Below are positions 1 through 9,214 of a stretch of 64,000 nucleotides of DNA, piece after piece (the first letter of the stretch is position 1; each line of letters starts with the position of its first letter). The DNA is from Micrococcaceae bacterium Sec5.1. GTDB taxonomy: Bacteria; Actinomycetota; Actinomycetes; Actinomycetales; Micrococcaceae. The notes under the pieces are model-generated. The model saw nothing but the letters and a program-made list of their open reading frames with translations, was not told the origin of the DNA and searched no databases. The translations under genes and the position numbers were made by a program. The DNA lies in the NCBI GenBank assembly GCA_039636795.1, contig CP143430.1, positions 4,154,001 to 4,218,000 of the forward strand, given 5' to 3'.

Positions 1-704
1 ACACCCGATTCGATCTTGCGCAGGGCTGAGGCCAGCGCCAGCGGATCGCCGGTCAGCTCGGCCCCGTCCTCATCGGCGTCGTACTCCCGGGTGCGGGAGA
101 TCGCCATTTGGATCAGGGAGGCCGCGAACGGCGCCAGCAGGGCCATGGCGATCATCGCGATGGGGTTGGCGTTGCGCCGGTCCCCTCCGCCGAAGAACAA
201 CAACATCTGCCCCACGGACGTGATCACGCCCGCAACGGCGGCAGCTACGGACGACGTCAGGATGTCTCGGTTGTACACGTGCATGAGCTCATGGCCCAGG
301 ACACCCCGGAGCTCGCGGGCATCAAGGACATGCAGGATTCCCTCGGTGCAGCAGACCGCGGCGTTCTTGGGACTGCGGCCGGTAGCGAAGGCGTTGGGCG
401 TCATGGTGGGCGAGAGGTAAATCCGCGGCATGGGCTTGTTGGCCCGCACGGAAAGCTCCCGGACAATCTGGTACAGCTGTGGGGCTTGGGCTTCGGTGAC
501 GGGATAGGCGGCCATGGAGCGGATGGCGATCTTGTCGCTGTTCCAGTATCCGTAGGCGGTGGTGGCTACCCCGATCAGGGCAAAGATCCAGATGGGCGTG
601 GTGCTGCGCGTGCCGGCCCCGATAATGGCGCCCAAACCCAACAGCACCGCCCACAGCACACCGAAAAGTGCTGCGGTCTTGAGTCCATTGTTGTGTTTGT
701 GCAC
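1..704 (-). CDS. htpX: HtpX-type M48 zinc metalloprotease (C-terminus cut by window edge)
   Basis: Membrane-bound zinc endopeptidase of the HtpX family, which degrades misfolded membrane proteins under stress. The reading frame opens at GTG 704 and runs off the window after 234 codons; actinobacterial HtpX proteins are about 285 residues, so roughly 50 C-terminal residues are missing. Two hydrophobic N-terminal segments (about residues 11-30 and 37-52) precede the zinc motif HELMH at residues 138-142. Two further hydrophobic segments follow, and then the SRTREYDAD segment that carries the third zinc ligand (Glu) in this family. The block PNAFATGRSPKNAAVC is typical of HtpX. No ATG is available in frame near the start, so GTG 704 is the best choice. 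The gene stands alone; the next gene upstream on the same strand starts over 1.4 kb away. Confidence 0.93.
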   Translation of the reverse strand, partial: MHKHNNGLKTAALFGVLWAVLLGLGAIIGAGTRSTTPIWIFALIGVATTAYGYWNSDKIAIRSMAAYPVTEAQAPQLYQIVRELSVRANKPMPRIYLSPTMTPNAFATGRSPKNAAVCCTEGILHVLDARELRGVLGHELMHVYNRDILTSSVAAAVAGVITSVGQMLLFFGGGDRRNANPIAMIAMALLAPFAASLIQMAISRTREYDADEDGAELTGDPLALASALRKIESG

Positions 705-862
705 GGTTGTTCTTTCACTTTCTTTGGCTCGTGAGCAGTTTCTGTACGGATTACCTCTGTACCGATTAACGCCGACGGCGGTCGCCGTGTTCCGCAGCTG
801 GCACGCCTGGGCTGGCGTCGGGCTTTGTTCCAATACCGCCCTGCTGGCTACGGGCCCGCTGG

Positions 863-2134
863 CTACGGCACCGGATGCTTCGCATCGTACGCGACGAACC
901 CCGGCTGCAGGCGCGATGCCAGCCAAGCCAAGACAATGCAGACGATCCCGCCCATCAGCAGCACTCCGCCTTCGCTGAGGAATTGTGTGACCCCGCCGGC
1001 CAGCATGTCCCCCACGCGAGGGCCTCCTGCCACCACCACGATGAACACGCCCTGCAGTCTTCCGCGCAGGTGATCGGGCGTCGCGGACTGGAGGATGGTG
1101 GTGCGGAAGACCGCGCTGACAGAATCCGAAATCCCCGCCAGCGCACAACACAAGGCCGCGGGAAGGAGCCAGGGCGTTACGCCCTCGCGGCCCGAATCTC
1201 CAGCCAGCAACACCACCACTCCAAAGGCCGCAATCGAGGCGCCCCATCCGACCACCGACCACACCACTGCGCTGCCTTGGCGCCGCACCCTGCCGAGGGG
1301 ACCGGAAAACAGTCCGGCCAGGAAGGCGCCCACGGCGGTAGATGCCAGCAGCACGCCCACCGTTGTTTCGCCGCCGCCAATCATGACTGCCCCAATTGCA
1401 GGCATCAGGGCACGGGGTTGGGCGCAGATCATGGCGATGAGGTCGATGATGAAGGTCATCCGGACATTGGGCCGCGTACCTAGGAACCGGAAGCCCTCCA
1501 CTACGGAGCGAAGCCCGGGCCGGACCGCATCCTTTGACGGAGGCAGCGGCGGGAGTTTGGCGAGGCCCCACAGGGCAAAGGTGAAACTGATGACATCGAT
1601 CGTGTAAGTCCATCCGAAACCGATCGTGGCCACCAGCACCCCCGCCAGGAGTGGCCCGGCGGTCATGGACAGGCCGAACGTCAGCATGCTCAAGGCGTTC
1701 GCCGCTGGGAGCAGGTCCTTCCGGACAAGGAGCGGAATGATGGCGCTTCGGGCGGGACCGTTGATGCCTTGTGCACCACTTTGGATGGCAACCAACGCGT
1801 AAAGGATCCAGATGTTGCCGATTTCCAGCCACGCCTGCAGTGCCAAACCGGCGGTGCTGGCCCAAAGCACCACTGATGCGATCAGCGCTACTTTGCGGCG
1901 ATCGTAGGCATCGGAGATAGAGCCGCCGTATAGTCCGGTGATGACCAGCGGAACCAGCGCGAAGATACCCAGAAGGCCTACATAGAAGCTCTCCTGGGTC
2001 AGACGGTAAACCTCCAGGCTGACGGCCACCAACGTGAGCTGGGTACCGATGGCAGCCACCGAAGCCCCAAGCCAAAGCCGCCGGAAGGCCACGCTCGCCT
2101 TGATCGGGGTGATGTCTGCCAGTAGTTTCGCCAC
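863..2134 (-). CDS. MFS transporter, EntS/DHA3-like exporter
   Basis: A 423-residue major facilitator superfamily protein with about 12 hydrophobic segments. The N-terminal FRRLWLGASVAAIGTQLTLVAVSLEVYRLT stretch (cited here by its position, residues 18-47) and the DAYDRRKV loop near residue 76 (the MFS motif A position) resemble the EntS/DHA3 group of siderophore and drug exporters. The C-terminal half contains a TPDHLRGRLQG loop, also typical of that group. The start is GTG 2134. It has no good Shine-Dalgarno sequence, but TAGGGT lies exactly six bases upstream, which fits a leaderless transcript. The substrate cannot be told from sequence, and no siderophore genes are adjacent. Confidence 0.85.
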   Translation of the reverse strand: MAKLLADITPIKASVAFRRLWLGASVAAIGTQLTLVAVSLEVYRLTQESFYVGLLGIFALVPLVITGLYGGSISDAYDRRKVALIASVVLWASTAGLALQAWLEIGNIWILYALVAIQSGAQGINGPARSAIIPLLVRKDLLPAANALSMLTFGLSMTAGPLLAGVLVATIGFGWTYTIDVISFTFALWGLAKLPPLPPSKDAVRPGLRSVVEGFRFLGTRPNVRMTFIIDLIAMICAQPRALMPAIGAVMIGGGETTVGVLLASTAVGAFLAGLFSGPLGRVRRQGSAVVWSVVGWGASIAAFGVVVLLAGDSGREGVTPWLLPAALCCALAGISDSVSAVFRTTILQSATPDHLRGRLQGVFIVVVAGGPRVGDMLAGGVTQFLSEGGVLLMGGIVCIVLAWLASRLQPGFVAYDAKHPVP

Positions 2135-2140
2135 CTAGCC

Positions 2141-2146
2141 ACCCTA
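2141..2146 (-). promoter_or_regulatory. Putative -10 element, leaderless MFS gene
   Basis: TAGGGT on the minus strand ends six bases before the GTG at 2134, the spacing expected if transcription starts at the start codon. No clear -35 hexamer is visible. Confidence 0.45.
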
Positions 2147-2250
2147 GCGACCCAAGCGAACCCCAGTGACTTCGTTGCCTGCTTCGCTTGAATAACGCGT
2201 CTCCCGCCGTAACGCGCTGGTTGGTAGGCTCACCCGGGGAAGGAGTCCAC

Positions 2251-3051
2251 ATGGTCTTGTCGCGACGATTGCTGTTCCGCTCGGGCATCTGGGAAATTGC
2301 CAGGCCGCGTCACCCTTTGACGGCCGGGCACGTACTGATCCGGCTCTCGGACCCCTCCACGGAATTTACGGACTCCTCGGCGGCCGACTGGTTGTTCTGC
2401 CACAACCTCGCCCGGGCAGCATTGGACGACGTCCTTGGCGCGAAGCGGTTCGCGGTGACGTTCGCCCATCGGTGGCACCCGTTGGGTTCGGCTATCGGCG
2501 AGCCGGTGGCTGAGTCTTCCACACCCACGTTCCACCTGTTCGCTCGTTGGGAGGCGGAAAGCACGACGCCGGGACGCCAACTCGCGCTGCCAGCCCACCA
2601 TCGCGTTCCCGAGCCTGAGGACAGCCTGGACATCGTGGATACGCGGATCCGGGATTCGCTGGGTCTTGGTGCCGCCACCATCGCAAAAGCACCCACCGGG
2701 CAGGTGGGGTCCGCGCCTGTGGCCATGTCCGGCGTCGTACCCGTTCAGGTGCCCATGCCGACTCCCTTGGTCGCGACGGTTGACGCAGACCGCCATCACA
2801 GCGTGATTGAGCCCGCCAGCGCGGCGGCTTCGATTTCCAATCTCGTTCCCGGGGAACTCGTTGCCATGGGGAGCGCCTTGGATGCCCTGCCGCTGACCAG
2901 TGGACTCACTGGCTTTAGCTGTGTGGCTGTCGAGGGCGGGAAGCCGGGTTCAGCTCTCCGCATCCACGCGGTGGGTCGATCTGCCGCGGAACAGGACAAT
3001 CCGATGGTGGATTTGTTTAATTTGCCGGAAGTTAGCCGTGCCTTATTGTGA
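2251..3051 (+). CDS. Conserved hypothetical protein with degenerate HIT-like region
   Basis: A 266-residue soluble protein. The start ATG 2251 has a strong ribosome site (AGGAG, five bases upstream), which is preferred over an in-frame TTG at 2188. Residues about 8-110 look like a histidine-triad (HIT) fold: WEIARPRHPLTAGHVLIRL matches the HIT pattern in which a substrate-contacting strand precedes a helix, and a later strand TPTFHLFARWE sits where HIT proteins carry His-x-His-x-His. Only one histidine is left there, so normal HIT hydrolase chemistry is unlikely. The C-terminal half has low similarity to anything I recognise. The HIT assignment is inference from pattern only. It is followed within 30 bases by the fur gene on the same strand, so it may be co-transcribed. 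Confidence 0.6.
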   Translation: MVLSRRLLFRSGIWEIARPRHPLTAGHVLIRLSDPSTEFTDSSAADWLFCHNLARAALDDVLGAKRFAVTFAHRWHPLGSAIGEPVAESSTPTFHLFARWEAESTTPGRQLALPAHHRVPEPEDSLDIVDTRIRDSLGLGAATIAKAPTGQVGSAPVAMSGVVPVQVPMPTPLVATVDADRHHSVIEPASAAASISNLVPGELVAMGSALDALPLTSGLTGFSCVAVEGGKPGSALRIHAVGRSAAEQDNPMVDLFNLPEVSRALL

Positions 3052-3081
3052 ACTGCTCAAAATAAGTGGTTCAATGAGTGC

Positions 3082-3561
3082 ATGACCGATCACACAGCCG
3101 ACCAGGAAGCATGGGCCAGTGCCCTGCATGCCCACGGCAGGCGTGTGACCAAACAGCGGCTGGCAGTGCTGGCCGCGGTCCAGCATCATCCGCACTCCCC
3201 GGCAGAAGGCATCCTTGCCGCCGCCCGCAAAGAGCTTCCTGAACTGACGGCGCAGTCCGTTTACGTGGTGCTCAGCGACCTCACGGATTTGCAGATGCTG
3301 CGCCGCTTTGAACCCCCGCACTCCCCGGCGCTCTATGAAACCCGGGTGGGCGACAACCACCACCACGCCGTCTGCATCAGTTGCGGTCGCGTGGAAGACG
3401 TGGACTGCGCCGTGGGACACGCACCGTGCCTCACCCCGCACTGGGATGAAAATTCCAAGCCAATGACCATCCAGATCGCAGACGTCCTCTATCAGGGCAT
3501 CTGCCAGGATTGCCAGGCAAAACAACAGCTCCCCAAACAAACGTCCGTAACTCAAAAATAA
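3082..3561 (+). CDS. Fur-family transcriptional repressor (peroxide/iron type)
   Basis: A 159-residue Fur/PerR-family regulator. Residues about 10-85 form the winged helix ([20 protein letters not shown], then the [19 protein letters not shown] recognition region). The second half carries the metal-binding part: a histidine cluster DNHHHAVC and two CxxC pairs, CISC and CQDC, that hold structural zinc in this family. It ends 14 bases before a catalase start on the same strand. In actinobacteria a FurA/CatR-type gene upstream of katA/katG usually represses both and is released by peroxide. I infer the same role here. The upstream 30 bases are AT-rich, but I cannot define an operator with confidence. 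Confidence 0.9.
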   Translation: MTDHTADQEAWASALHAHGRRVTKQRLAVLAAVQHHPHSPAEGILAAARKELPELTAQSVYVVLSDLTDLQMLRRFEPPHSPALYETRVGDNHHHAVCISCGRVEDVDCAVGHAPCLTPHWDENSKPMTIQIADVLYQGICQDCQAKQQLPKQTSVTQK

Positions 3562-3575
3562 GAACAAGGAGAACA

Positions 3576-5057
3576 ATGACTGCTATTTCAACAACCCAGT
3601 CAGGTGCCCCCGTTACTTCCGACGCGCACTCCAAGTCCGTCGGCGCCGACGGTGCCATCATCCTGACCGACCACTACCTGGTGGAGAAGCTTGCGCAGTT
3701 CAACCGCGAGCGGGTCCCGGAGCGTGTAGTGCACGCCAAGGGTGGCGGCGCTTTCGGTACGTTCAAGACCACCTCGGACGTATCGGCCTACACCAAGGCC
3801 GCGTTCCTGCAGCCGGGCGCCGAGACGGACATGCTGATCCGTTTCTCCTCCGTTGCCGGCGAGAATGGTTCTCCTGACACTTGGCGCGACCCCCGCGGTT
3901 TCGCCGTGAAGTTCTACACCTCCGAGGGCAACTACGACCTCGTGGGCAACAACACCCCGGTGTTCTTCATCCGCGACGGCATCAAGTTCCCGGACTTCAT
4001 CCACTCCCAGAAGCGCCTCCCGGGTACCCACCTGCGTGACGCTGACATGCAGTGGGACTTCTGGACCCTCTCCCCCGAATCGGCACACCAGGTCACTTGG
4101 CTCATGGGCGACCGTGGCCTCCCGGCTTCCTGGCGTGAAATGCAGGGCTACGGCTCGCACACCTACCAGTGGATCAACGCCGCTGGTGAGCGCTTCTGGG
4201 TCAAGTACCACTTCAAGTCCAACCAGGGCGTCAAGACCATCACCGGTGACCAGGCTGAGCAGCTGGCAGGCTCGGATGCAGACTTCTACATCCGCGACCT
4301 CTCCGAGAACATCGAAGCCGGCAACTTCCCCTCCTGGGAACTGCACGTCCAGGTCATGCCCTACGAGGACGCCAAGACGTACCGCTTCAACCCGTTCGAC
4401 CTCACCAAGGTCTGGCCTCACGCGGACTACCCGCTGATCCACGTGGGCACCATGGAGCTGAACAAGAACCCGGAGAACTACTTCGCGCAGATCGAGCAGG
4501 CCACTTTCGCGCCGTCGAACTTCGTACCGGGCATCGCTGCCTCGCCGGACAAGATGCTGCAGGCCCGCATCTTCTCCTACGCCGATGCACACCGCTACCG
4601 CGTGGGTACCAACCACGCCCAGATCCCGGTGAACCAGCCCAAGAACCAGGTCAACAACTACAGCCAGGACGGCGCCGGACGTTACCTGTTCAACGCCCCC
4701 ACCACCCCGGTCTACGCACCGAACTCCGTTGGTGGCCCGGCTGCTGTTGAGCCCACTTCACCGGCAGGTGGCTGGGAGAACGACGGCGAGCTCACGCTCT
4801 CCGCGCACACCCTGCACTCCGAGGACAGCGACTTCGGCCAGGCCGGTACCCTGTACCGCGAGGTCTACGACGACGCCGCCAAGGCCCGCCTTCTGGACAC
4901 CATCACCGGTGCCGTGGGCGGCGTGAAGAGCGCCGACATCAAGGAACGCGCCATCCAGTACTGGACCAACGTTGACGCCGAACTCGGCGCCAAGCTGCGC
5001 GCCAACCTCGGTGCAGGCCAGGCCTCCTCCGACGCCGAAGCAGCCAACAAGCTCTAA
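3576..5057 (+). CDS. katA: Monofunctional haem catalase
   Basis: A 493-residue small-subunit catalase that splits hydrogen peroxide to water and oxygen in the cytoplasm. The catalytic histidine is His53 in [13 protein letters not shown]. The distal-side [11 protein letters not shown] segment and the proximal haem-tyrosine motif (Tyr335 in [14 protein letters not shown]) are intact. Length fits the clade of about 480-500 residue catalases that lack the extra C-terminal flavodoxin-like domain. The start ATG 3576 follows AAGGAG at four bases spacing; a longer in-frame ORF from 3510 would overlap fur and is not needed. It is the second or third gene of a fur-katA unit and is closed by a clear terminator at 5085. 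Confidence 0.97.
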   Translation: MTAISTTQSGAPVTSDAHSKSVGADGAIILTDHYLVEKLAQFNRERVPERVVHAKGGGAFGTFKTTSDVSAYTKAAFLQPGAETDMLIRFSSVAGENGSPDTWRDPRGFAVKFYTSEGNYDLVGNNTPVFFIRDGIKFPDFIHSQKRLPGTHLRDADMQWDFWTLSPESAHQVTWLMGDRGLPASWREMQGYGSHTYQWINAAGERFWVKYHFKSNQGVKTITGDQAEQLAGSDADFYIRDLSENIEAGNFPSWELHVQVMPYEDAKTYRFNPFDLTKVWPHADYPLIHVGTMELNKNPENYFAQIEQATFAPSNFVPGIAASPDKMLQARIFSYADAHRYRVGTNHAQIPVNQPKNQVNNYSQDGAGRYLFNAPTTPVYAPNSVGGPAAVEPTSPAGGWENDGELTLSAHTLHSEDSDFGQAGTLYREVYDDAAKARLLDTITGAVGGVKSADIKERAIQYWTNVDAELGAKLRANLGAGQASSDAEAANKL

Positions 5058-5084
5058 GCGACCGGATCGGTAAGAATTACCGTC

Positions 5085-5127
5085 GAACACCCCGTTGCGG
5101 ATCTCCGCAGCGGGGTGTTCTTCTTTG
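5085..5127 (+). terminator. Rho-independent terminator after katA
   Basis: Inverted repeat GAACACCCCG (5085-5094) and CGGGGTGTTC (5111-5120), with an inner GCGG/CCGC pair, followed by the T-rich run TTCTTTG. Confidence 0.9.
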
Positions 5128-5177
5128 TTTTTCCACATAGGCAGGCCGGGCTCTGGCTGCGCTGGTGCCATGGTCCA

Positions 5178-5183
5178 TAGGAT
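5178..5183 (+). promoter_or_regulatory. Putative -10 element, leaderless DUF2461 gene
   Basis: TAGGAT ends exactly six bases before the ATG at 5190. There is no Shine-Dalgarno sequence, so a leaderless transcript is likely. Confidence 0.5.
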
Positions 5184-5189
5184 CCTTCC

Positions 5190-5825
5190 ATGAGCACATT
5201 CGAGGGAATTCCATCCGCAGCCTTCCGCTTCTACGAAGAACTGGAAGAGAACAACAACCGCGAGTGGTGGTTGGAGCACAAAGACATTTACGACGCCGCC
5301 GTCAAGGAGCCGCTGGTCGCCCTCCTTTCAGAGCTGGAGCCTGAGTTCGGGCCAGCGAAGATCTTCCGGCCAAACAGGGACATCAGGTTCTCCCAGGACA
5401 AGTCACCCTACAAAACGGCCCAGGGTGCCTTCGCAGCGTCACAGGAAGGCCTGGGGTTCTACCTCCAGGTCAGCGCCGATGGTCTGTTGATCGGCGGCGG
5501 CTGCCATTCATATACTCCCGCGCAATTGGCACGCTTCCGCGCCGCCGTGGACGCTCCCGATAGTGGAGGGGAATTGCAGCAAATTGTGGACTCAGTTGCC
5601 GCAGCGGGTTTCGCCATCCAAGGCGAGATGCTCAAGACCATTCCGCGGGGCTTCGATAAAGATCATCCACGCGCCGAGCTCCTGAAGCACAAGTCCTTGT
5701 CGGCCGGGGTTGAGGTTGGTGAGCCGGAATGGCTCTCCACGCCGTCAGCCAAACAGGAGATCGCTGACCGCTGGGAAGTGCTGAGGCCGCTGGTGGACTG
5801 GGTCGGGAAGCACGCGGCACCGTAG
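5190..5825 (+). CDS. DUF2461 domain-containing protein
   Basis: A 211-residue soluble protein spanning the whole DUF2461 (TIGR02453) family. Recognisable parts are the N-terminal FRFYEELEENNNREWWLEHKD segment (aromatic and acidic, family start), the PNRDIRFSQDKSPYKT block near residues 70-85, and the GGGCHSYTPAQLARFRAAVD block near residues 103-122. The family is widespread in bacteria and has no established biochemical role. Start ATG 5190 is chosen because it opens the domain directly and sits six bases after TAGGAT. It is separated from katA by a terminator, so it has its own promoter. Confidence 0.9.
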   Translation: MSTFEGIPSAAFRFYEELEENNNREWWLEHKDIYDAAVKEPLVALLSELEPEFGPAKIFRPNRDIRFSQDKSPYKTAQGAFAASQEGLGFYLQVSADGLLIGGGCHSYTPAQLARFRAAVDAPDSGGELQQIVDSVAAAGFAIQGEMLKTIPRGFDKDHPRAELLKHKSLSAGVEVGEPEWLSTPSAKQEIADRWEVLRPLVDWVGKHAAP

Positions 5826-5880
5826 CCCCTGTCCCTTTTGGCGGTGTCCGGTCCCCAGTGCCGTGGGTTGATGGCGCAGG

Positions 5881-5912
5881 TACACCAAAAGCGACTGGGT
5901 ACACCAAAAGCG
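5881..5912 (+). repeat. Short direct repeat GTACACCAAAAGCG
   Basis: The 13-14 base unit (G)TACACCAAAAGCG occurs twice 19 bases apart (ending at 5893 and 5912), just before the hairpin that separates the convergent DUF2461 and permease genes. The second copy runs into the hairpin arm. Confidence 0.6.
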
Positions 5913-5940
5913 CTCGGGAATTGATGCTCCCGAGCGCTTT
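5907..5940. terminator. Bidirectional terminator hairpin
   Basis: Perfect 13-bp arms AAAGCGCTCGGGA (5907-5919) and TCCCGAGCGCTTT (5928-5940) with an eight-base loop, ending in A/T on both sides between convergent genes. Confidence 0.85.
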
Positions 5941-5985
5941 CGATGGTGATTCAAGCCAGCTGTCTGACAAGCAGCCGGGATTGGT

Positions 5986-7542
5986 CTAGACCTTGGTGAA
6001 GGAGTCTTCGTCCTCGTCGCCCTTGACCGCAGTAGTTGCAGAACCCCCATTCACGGCAGCCTTGGCTGAGGCGAACTTCTCGTTGAGCCGCGAGTGGCGT
6101 TGCCCGTAGGAGAAGTAGATGACCATGCCAATGACCAGCCAGATCGCGAAGAAGATCCAGGTTTCGACTGCCAGGTTGGTCATGAGGTAGACGCACAGGA
6201 TCGCGGACACCCAGGGCAAGACCTTGCCGAACGGGACGCGGAACGCAGGCTTGAGGTCCGGACGCTTCTTGCGCAGCACCAGGATGCCCAGGCTGACCAT
6301 CACAAAGGCTGACAGCGTTCCAATGTTGATCATTTCCTCGAGGAGATCCACATTGGTCAATCCGGCCACCAGGGCAACTGCTGCGCCACAGATGATCTGC
6401 AGGCGCGCAGGGGTGGAGCGCTTCTCGCTGGTCTTTGACAGCGACCGCGGCAGCAGTCCGTCGCGGCTCATGGCCAACACCACACGGGAAAGGCCCATGA
6501 GCAGCACCATGATCACCGTGGTCAGGCCCACAAGGGACCCAAAGGCAATGACCTTGGCGGCGTCGTTGTTGCCCACGGCCTCGAAAGCTGTAGTCAGCGT
6601 GGGGTTCTTTTCCTCAGCCAGCTGGGTGTAGGAGACCATGCCGGTCAACGCGAGGGAGACCAGGATGTAGAGCAACGTCACCACAGCCAGGCCGCCGAAG
6701 ATACCGCGTGGCAGTGTCTTCTGCGGATTCTTGACCTCTTCCGCGGAGGTTGCAACAACGTCAAACCCAATGAAGGCGAAGAACACCAGGGCAGCACCAG
6801 CGAAAATGCCCAAGGTGCCGTACTGGGCAGGAGCAGCACCGGTCAGGAAGCCGAAGAAGGACTGCTTCATGACATCAGCGGCGCCTGTGCCCGTAGTCGG
6901 CTCCGAGGCGGGAATGAACGGTGTGTAGTTGGAGAATTTCACGTAGCTGAAGCCCACAACGATCACGAACAGCACTACTGCGATCTTGATCAAAGTGAAG
7001 ATGTTGCCAACGCGGGCGGACAACTTCGTCCCCAGCACCAGCAGCACAGTGAAGATCGCGACAATGAGGAAGGCGCCCCAATAGAGGTCAACGCCGCCCA
7101 GGCTGAGCGACGGCGGAATGTCCAGGCCCATCAGGGCGAAGACTTTGCTGAGGTAGATGCCCCAGTACTTGGCGATCACCGCGGCAGCAGTAAAGAGTTC
7201 GAGGATGAGGTTCCATCCAATGATCCACGCGAGTACCTCGCCCATGGTGGCGTAAGTGAACACGTAGGCCGAACCTGCCACGGGGATGGCCGTGGCAAAT
7301 TCGGCATAGCACATAATGGCCAAGGCGCACGTGACGGCTGCGATGGCAAAGGAGATGGTGACGGCCGGGCCGGCAAAGTTTGCAGCAGCCTTGGCGCCAA
7401 CGGAGAAGATACCGGCACCGACAGCGACGGCGACACCCATAATCATCAGGTCCCAGGTACTGAGGCTTCGCTTCAGCTTGCGCCCGGGCTCGTCGGCGTC
7501 GGCGATCGACTGCTCGATCGACTTGGTCCTGAAAATGTTCAT
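5986..7542 (-). CDS. APC-superfamily amino acid permease (cationic amino acid transporter-like)
   Basis: A 518-residue membrane transporter with about 12-14 hydrophobic segments. The start of the core, LSTWDLMIMGVAVAVGAGIFSVG (near residue 27), with the GAGIF turn, is the substrate- and ion-binding helix of the APC family. The FFAFIGFDVVATSAEEVKNPQKTLPRGI stretch near residue 255 is diagnostic of the YhdG/CAT branch that moves cationic or neutral amino acids. The C-terminal tail is charged and cytoplasmic. It begins at ATG 7542 with no obvious ribosome site. It lies downstream of the alcohol-oxidation operon on the same strand, but a hairpin separates them. Substrate is inferred at family level only. 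Confidence 0.88.
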   Translation of the reverse strand: MNIFRTKSIEQSIADADEPGRKLKRSLSTWDLMIMGVAVAVGAGIFSVGAKAAANFAGPAVTISFAIAAVTCALAIMCYAEFATAIPVAGSAYVFTYATMGEVLAWIIGWNLILELFTAAAVIAKYWGIYLSKVFALMGLDIPPSLSLGGVDLYWGAFLIVAIFTVLLVLGTKLSARVGNIFTLIKIAVVLFVIVVGFSYVKFSNYTPFIPASEPTTGTGAADVMKQSFFGFLTGAAPAQYGTLGIFAGAALVFFAFIGFDVVATSAEEVKNPQKTLPRGIFGGLAVVTLLYILVSLALTGMVSYTQLAEEKNPTLTTAFEAVGNNDAAKVIAFGSLVGLTTVIMVLLMGLSRVVLAMSRDGLLPRSLSKTSEKRSTPARLQIICGAAVALVAGLTNVDLLEEMINIGTLSAFVMVSLGILVLRKKRPDLKPAFRVPFGKVLPWVSAILCVYLMTNLAVETWIFFAIWLVIGMVIYFSYGQRHSRLNEKFASAKAAVNGGSATTAVKGDEDEDSFTKV

Positions 7543-7663
7543 AAAAATGCCACATTCTGGATGGGGGTGGTATAGGACTCATCAAGAATAGTGTCCGGTC
7601 AGTGGACGGCCATATTTATCCCAGATAGTGAGACGGCCTCTGAGCTGGCGTTACTGATGTGAC

Positions 7664-7698
7664 TGGTGTGACGGAAGCGAGTAGCCCCCGTCACACCA
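7664..7698 (-). terminator. Hairpin after DUF779 gene
   Basis: Arms TGGTGTGACGG (7664-7674) and CCGTCACACCA (7688-7698) begin right after the DUF779 stop codon. There is no T-run, so it may be a transcript-end stabiliser or a weak terminator. Confidence 0.55.
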
Positions 7699-8133
7699 CT
7701 AAACGCCTGAGACATCCCAGTCCATGATCGTGGAGCGGATCAGGAACCGCTTCCCCTCCGGGGACTCGACAGAGAAGCCGCTTCCCCGGCCTGGGACCAC
7801 GTCAACAGTGAGGTGCGTGTGGGACCAGTAGGCGAACTGTTCCCTGGACATCCAGAACTCGAGGGGCTTTGGATCCTGGCCAGTTCCAGTTGCGAAGTCT
7901 GCACTGATATCGAACCTGCCGAGGAGGACATCCGAATCACCGGTGAGGAACTCCCCCGCCGGGTAGCACATGGGAGCGGAGCCGTCGCAGCACCCACCGG
8001 ATTGGTGGAACATGAGCGGCCCATGCTGCTCCCAGAGCTTCCGCAGTAGTTCGACGGAGGCCGCGGTGAGCGCCACCCGGGAAAAGTTCTCCCCGGAGAG
8101 CGTCACCGCAGCTTCCAGCACCGAGTGATTCAT
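7699..8133 (-). CDS. DUF779 domain-containing protein
   Basis: A 144-residue protein covering the DUF779 family. The family block HQSGGCCDGSAPMCYPAGEF (near residues 43-62), with two adjacent cysteines and a third nearby, could bind a metal or undergo redox change, but this is not established. Its start ATG overlaps the stop codon of the alcohol dehydrogenase gene by one base, so the two are translationally coupled. DUF779 genes are commonly found beside acetaldehyde dehydrogenases in actinobacteria and proteobacteria. An accessory role in alcohol/aldehyde oxidation is therefore likely but unproven. Confidence 0.9.
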   Translation of the reverse strand: MNHSVLEAAVTLSGENFSRVALTAASVELLRKLWEQHGPLMFHQSGGCCDGSAPMCYPAGEFLTGDSDVLLGRFDISADFATGTGQDPKPLEFWMSREQFAYWSHTHLTVDVVPGRGSGFSVESPEGKRFLIRSTIMDWDVSGV

Positions 8134-9155
8134 CAGAACTTCAGAACCACTCGGCCATCGATCTTGGCGTGCTTCATCTCGTCAAAGACCGCGTTGACCT
8201 CGGACAGCTCGCGGGTGGAGACCGTTGGCTTGATCTTGCCTTGAGCATAGAACTCAAGCGCTTCTTCAAGGTCGTGACGGGTGCCCACAATCGATCCGCG
8301 CACAGTGAGTCCTTTAAGGACGATCTCGAAAATCGGCGCCGGGAAGTCACCCGGAGGAAGCCCGTTGAAGACGATGGTTCCGCCACGGCGGGCCATTCCG
8401 ATTGCTTGCCCGAAGGCAGAAGGGTGCACCGCCGTCACCAGGACACCGTGGCAACCACCGGTTTCGCGCTGGATAACCTCTGCCGGATCCTCATGCAGTG
8501 CGTTGACCGTCAGCTCAGCGCCGTGTTCCCTCGCCAACGCCAGCTTGTCGTCGGCGATATCCACGGCGGCCACACGAAGTCCCATGGCCACCGCATACTG
8601 GACGGCAATGTGTCCCAATCCGCCGATTCCGGAGATGGTGACCCACTGACCAGGCCTGGCTTCGGTCATCTTCAAGCCCTTGTAGACCGTGACTCCGGCG
8701 CACAATACCGGAGCAACCTCCACAGGATCCGAGCCCTCGGGGATGCGGGCTGCAAAACGCGTATCCACCAACATGTACTCGCCGAACGAACCATCCACGC
8801 TGTAGCCACCGTTCTGTTGGGACTCGCACAGCGTTTCCCACCCAGTACGGCAGTACTGGCAATCTCCGCAGGCAGACCACAGCCAGGCGTTGCCAACAAG
8901 ATCACCCACGGCAACGTCCGTTACCCCATCGCCCAGGGCCACCACTTCACCCACTCCCTCATGGCCGGGAATGAACGGAGGTGTTGGTTTGACCGGCCAG
9001 TCACCTTCGGCGGCGTGCAAGTCGGTATGACATACCCCCGACGTGATCAGGCGTACCAGCGCTTGGCCGGGACCCGGCGTCGGCCTTTCCACGTCCATGA
9101 CCTTAAGGTCGGTTCCGAACTCAGTAACTACTGCTGCTTGCATGGTTGTCGACAT
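8133..9155 (-). CDS. adhP: Zinc-dependent alcohol dehydrogenase (AdhP type)
   Basis: A 340-residue medium-chain alcohol dehydrogenase that oxidises primary alcohols such as ethanol to aldehydes with NAD+. Catalytic zinc ligands are Cys42 (SGVCHTD) and the His65-Glu66 pair (GHEGVGEVV). The structural zinc site Cys96, Cys99, Cys102, Cys110 is complete (ACGDCQYCRTGWETLC). A Rossmann GIGGLGHIAVQ motif lies near residue 176. The start ATG 9155 follows AAGGAG. It is the middle gene of an operon with the aldehyde dehydrogenase upstream (gap 59 bases) and DUF779 downstream (overlapping), so alcohol is taken through aldehyde to acid by adjacent products. Confidence 0.95.
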   Translation of the reverse strand: MSTTMQAAVVTEFGTDLKVMDVERPTPGPGQALVRLITSGVCHTDLHAAEGDWPVKPTPPFIPGHEGVGEVVALGDGVTDVAVGDLVGNAWLWSACGDCQYCRTGWETLCESQQNGGYSVDGSFGEYMLVDTRFAARIPEGSDPVEVAPVLCAGVTVYKGLKMTEARPGQWVTISGIGGLGHIAVQYAVAMGLRVAAVDIADDKLALAREHGAELTVNALHEDPAEVIQRETGGCHGVLVTAVHPSAFGQAIGMARRGGTIVFNGLPPGDFPAPIFEIVLKGLTVRGSIVGTRHDLEEALEFYAQGKIKPTVSTRELSEVNAVFDEMKHAKIDGRVVLKF

Positions 9156-9214
9156 TGACGATCTCCTTTGATCTATACGAATGAGCCGAGGTTGCGTTGG
9201 GAGTGCACAAACTC

